From: Aquificaceae bacterium
GTDB lineage: Bacteria > Aquificota > Aquificia > Aquificales > Aquificaceae
DNA length: 5,146 nt
Assembly (NCBI GenBank): GCA_015487535.1
Contig: WFPN01000115.1
Span: 1-5,146, forward strand
Direction of reading: 5' to 3'
The position numbers and the translations under genes are program-made. Shown one piece after another: positions 4,588 to 5,146 of the stretch (its first letter is position 1; every line of letters begins with the position of its first letter). The notes under the pieces are model-generated. The model was not told the origin of the DNA. It saw only the letters and a list, made by a program, of their open reading frames with translations, and searched no databases.

Positions 4588-5146
4588 ATGGCTATACTGG
4601 TCGATAAGAATACGAAGGTTGTGGTTCAGGGTATAACCGGTAAGGAAGGCTCATTCCACGCCACCCAATGCAAGGCCTACGGTACACAGGTAGTGGCGGG
4701 TGTTACCCCCGGTAAGGCCGGTCAGGAGGTGGAAGGCATACCCGTATTCAACACCGTAGAGGACGCTGTGAGGGAAACGGGGGCCAACTGCTCTCTAATA
4801 TTCGTTCCCGCACCATTCGCGGCCGATGCGATAGTGGAGGCCCTCGACAGCGGGATAAAGCTCGTGGTCTGCATAACCGAAGGCATACCCGTCAAAGACA
4901 TGATGATGGTAAAGGACTACATGAAGAAAAACTATCCCGACGCCAGGCTGATAGGTCCCAACTGCCCAGGACTTATAACCCCGGGCGAGGCCAAGGTAGG
5001 TATAATGCCCGGCCACATCTTCAAGAGGGGAAGCATAGGTATAGTCTCAAGGAGCGGAACGCTCACATACGAGGCTGCATACCAACTCACGAGACTCGGA
5101 CTCGGACAGAGTACCGCCGTTGGTATAGGAGGAGACCCAGTCCACG
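4588..5146 (+). CDS. sucD: Succinyl-CoA synthetase, alpha subunit (5' part, cut by the window end)
   Basis: The frame opens at ATG 4588 (MAILVDKNTKV) and runs without a stop through 186 codons to the window edge; SucD is about 290 residues, so roughly 100 are missing. SucD binds CoA and carries the active-site histidine that is phosphorylated during the reaction with SucC. Visible here are the CoA-binding Rossmann motif GITGKEGSFH (15-24), VTPGKAG (39-45), the FVPAPFAADA stretch (72-81), CITEGIP (95-101), GPNCPGLITPGE (123-134), and SRSGTLTYEA (154-163) with VGIGGDPVH at the end. The catalytic histidine (His246 in E. coli) lies beyond the window. Isoleucine is almost always ATA and every arginine is AGG or AGA, typical of thermophiles such as Aquificota. 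It follows the Uma2 gene by 13 bases and belongs to the same operon as sucC. Confidence 0.96.
   Translation, partial: MAILVDKNTKVVVQGITGKEGSFHATQCKAYGTQVVAGVTPGKAGQEVEGIPVFNTVEDAVRETGANCSLIFVPAPFAADAIVEALDSGIKLVVCITEGIPVKDMMMVKDYMKKNYPDARLIGPNCPGLITPGEAKVGIMPGHIFKRGSIGIVSRSGTLTYEAAYQLTRLGLGQSTAVGIGGDPVH

Noticed and set aside
4795..5016. Minus-strand open frame of 73 codons opposite sucD
   Set aside because: The + strand encodes conserved SucD motifs throughout; nothing supports the opposite frame.
2879..5146. Citryl-CoA synthetase (ccsB/ccsA) instead of succinyl-CoA synthetase
   Set aside because: The beta subunit has the standard SucC length and start, and the alpha subunit matches SucD motifs closely; the citryl enzyme's large subunit is longer.

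Overview
The window looks like the chromosome of a thermophilic bacterium, most likely of the Aquificota (inference). Isoleucine is mostly ATA and arginine mostly AGG, the proteins are rich in Lys and Glu, genes are tightly packed, and a multiheme c-type cytochrome sits near succinyl-CoA synthetase genes. None of this fixes a genus. I see no mobile element, CRISPR array, tRNA or rRNA.

Left part (1-936, + strand): the last codons of an upstream gene end in a GTGA overlap with a complete gene for a five-heme c-type cytochrome carrying a lipoprotein-type signal sequence and a beta-rich C-terminal part. Its 3' end overlaps, tail to tail, the end of a minus-strand gene.

Middle (911-2262, - strand): a two-gene unit, a small DUF1232 (YkvA-like) protein followed by a DppB/OppB-type ABC transporter permease. 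They are joined by a TGATG stop/start overlap with no ribosome binding site. No other subunit of the transporter is in the window. The unit starts at a compact divergent promoter region (about 2263-2332) with back-to-back TATAAT boxes and a small dyad between them. The minus-strand message is probably leaderless. The plus-strand gene (2333-2806) encodes a small exported protein I do not recognise with confidence.

Right part (2879-5146, + strand): sucC, a Uma2-family (DUF820) PD-(D/E)XK nuclease-like gene, then the first 186 codons of sucD. SucC and SucD form succinyl-CoA synthetase, which interconverts succinate and succinyl-CoA in the oxidative or reductive TCA cycle. The Uma2 gene sits between two subunit genes of one enzyme with gaps of only 7 and 13 bases, which is the most unusual layout here. 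A 29-base stem-loop in the sucC leader covers part of its ribosome binding site.

No clearly new multi-gene system is visible. The best leads are the nuclease-like gene inside sucCD, the DUF1232-permease coupling and the two leader/promoter structures.
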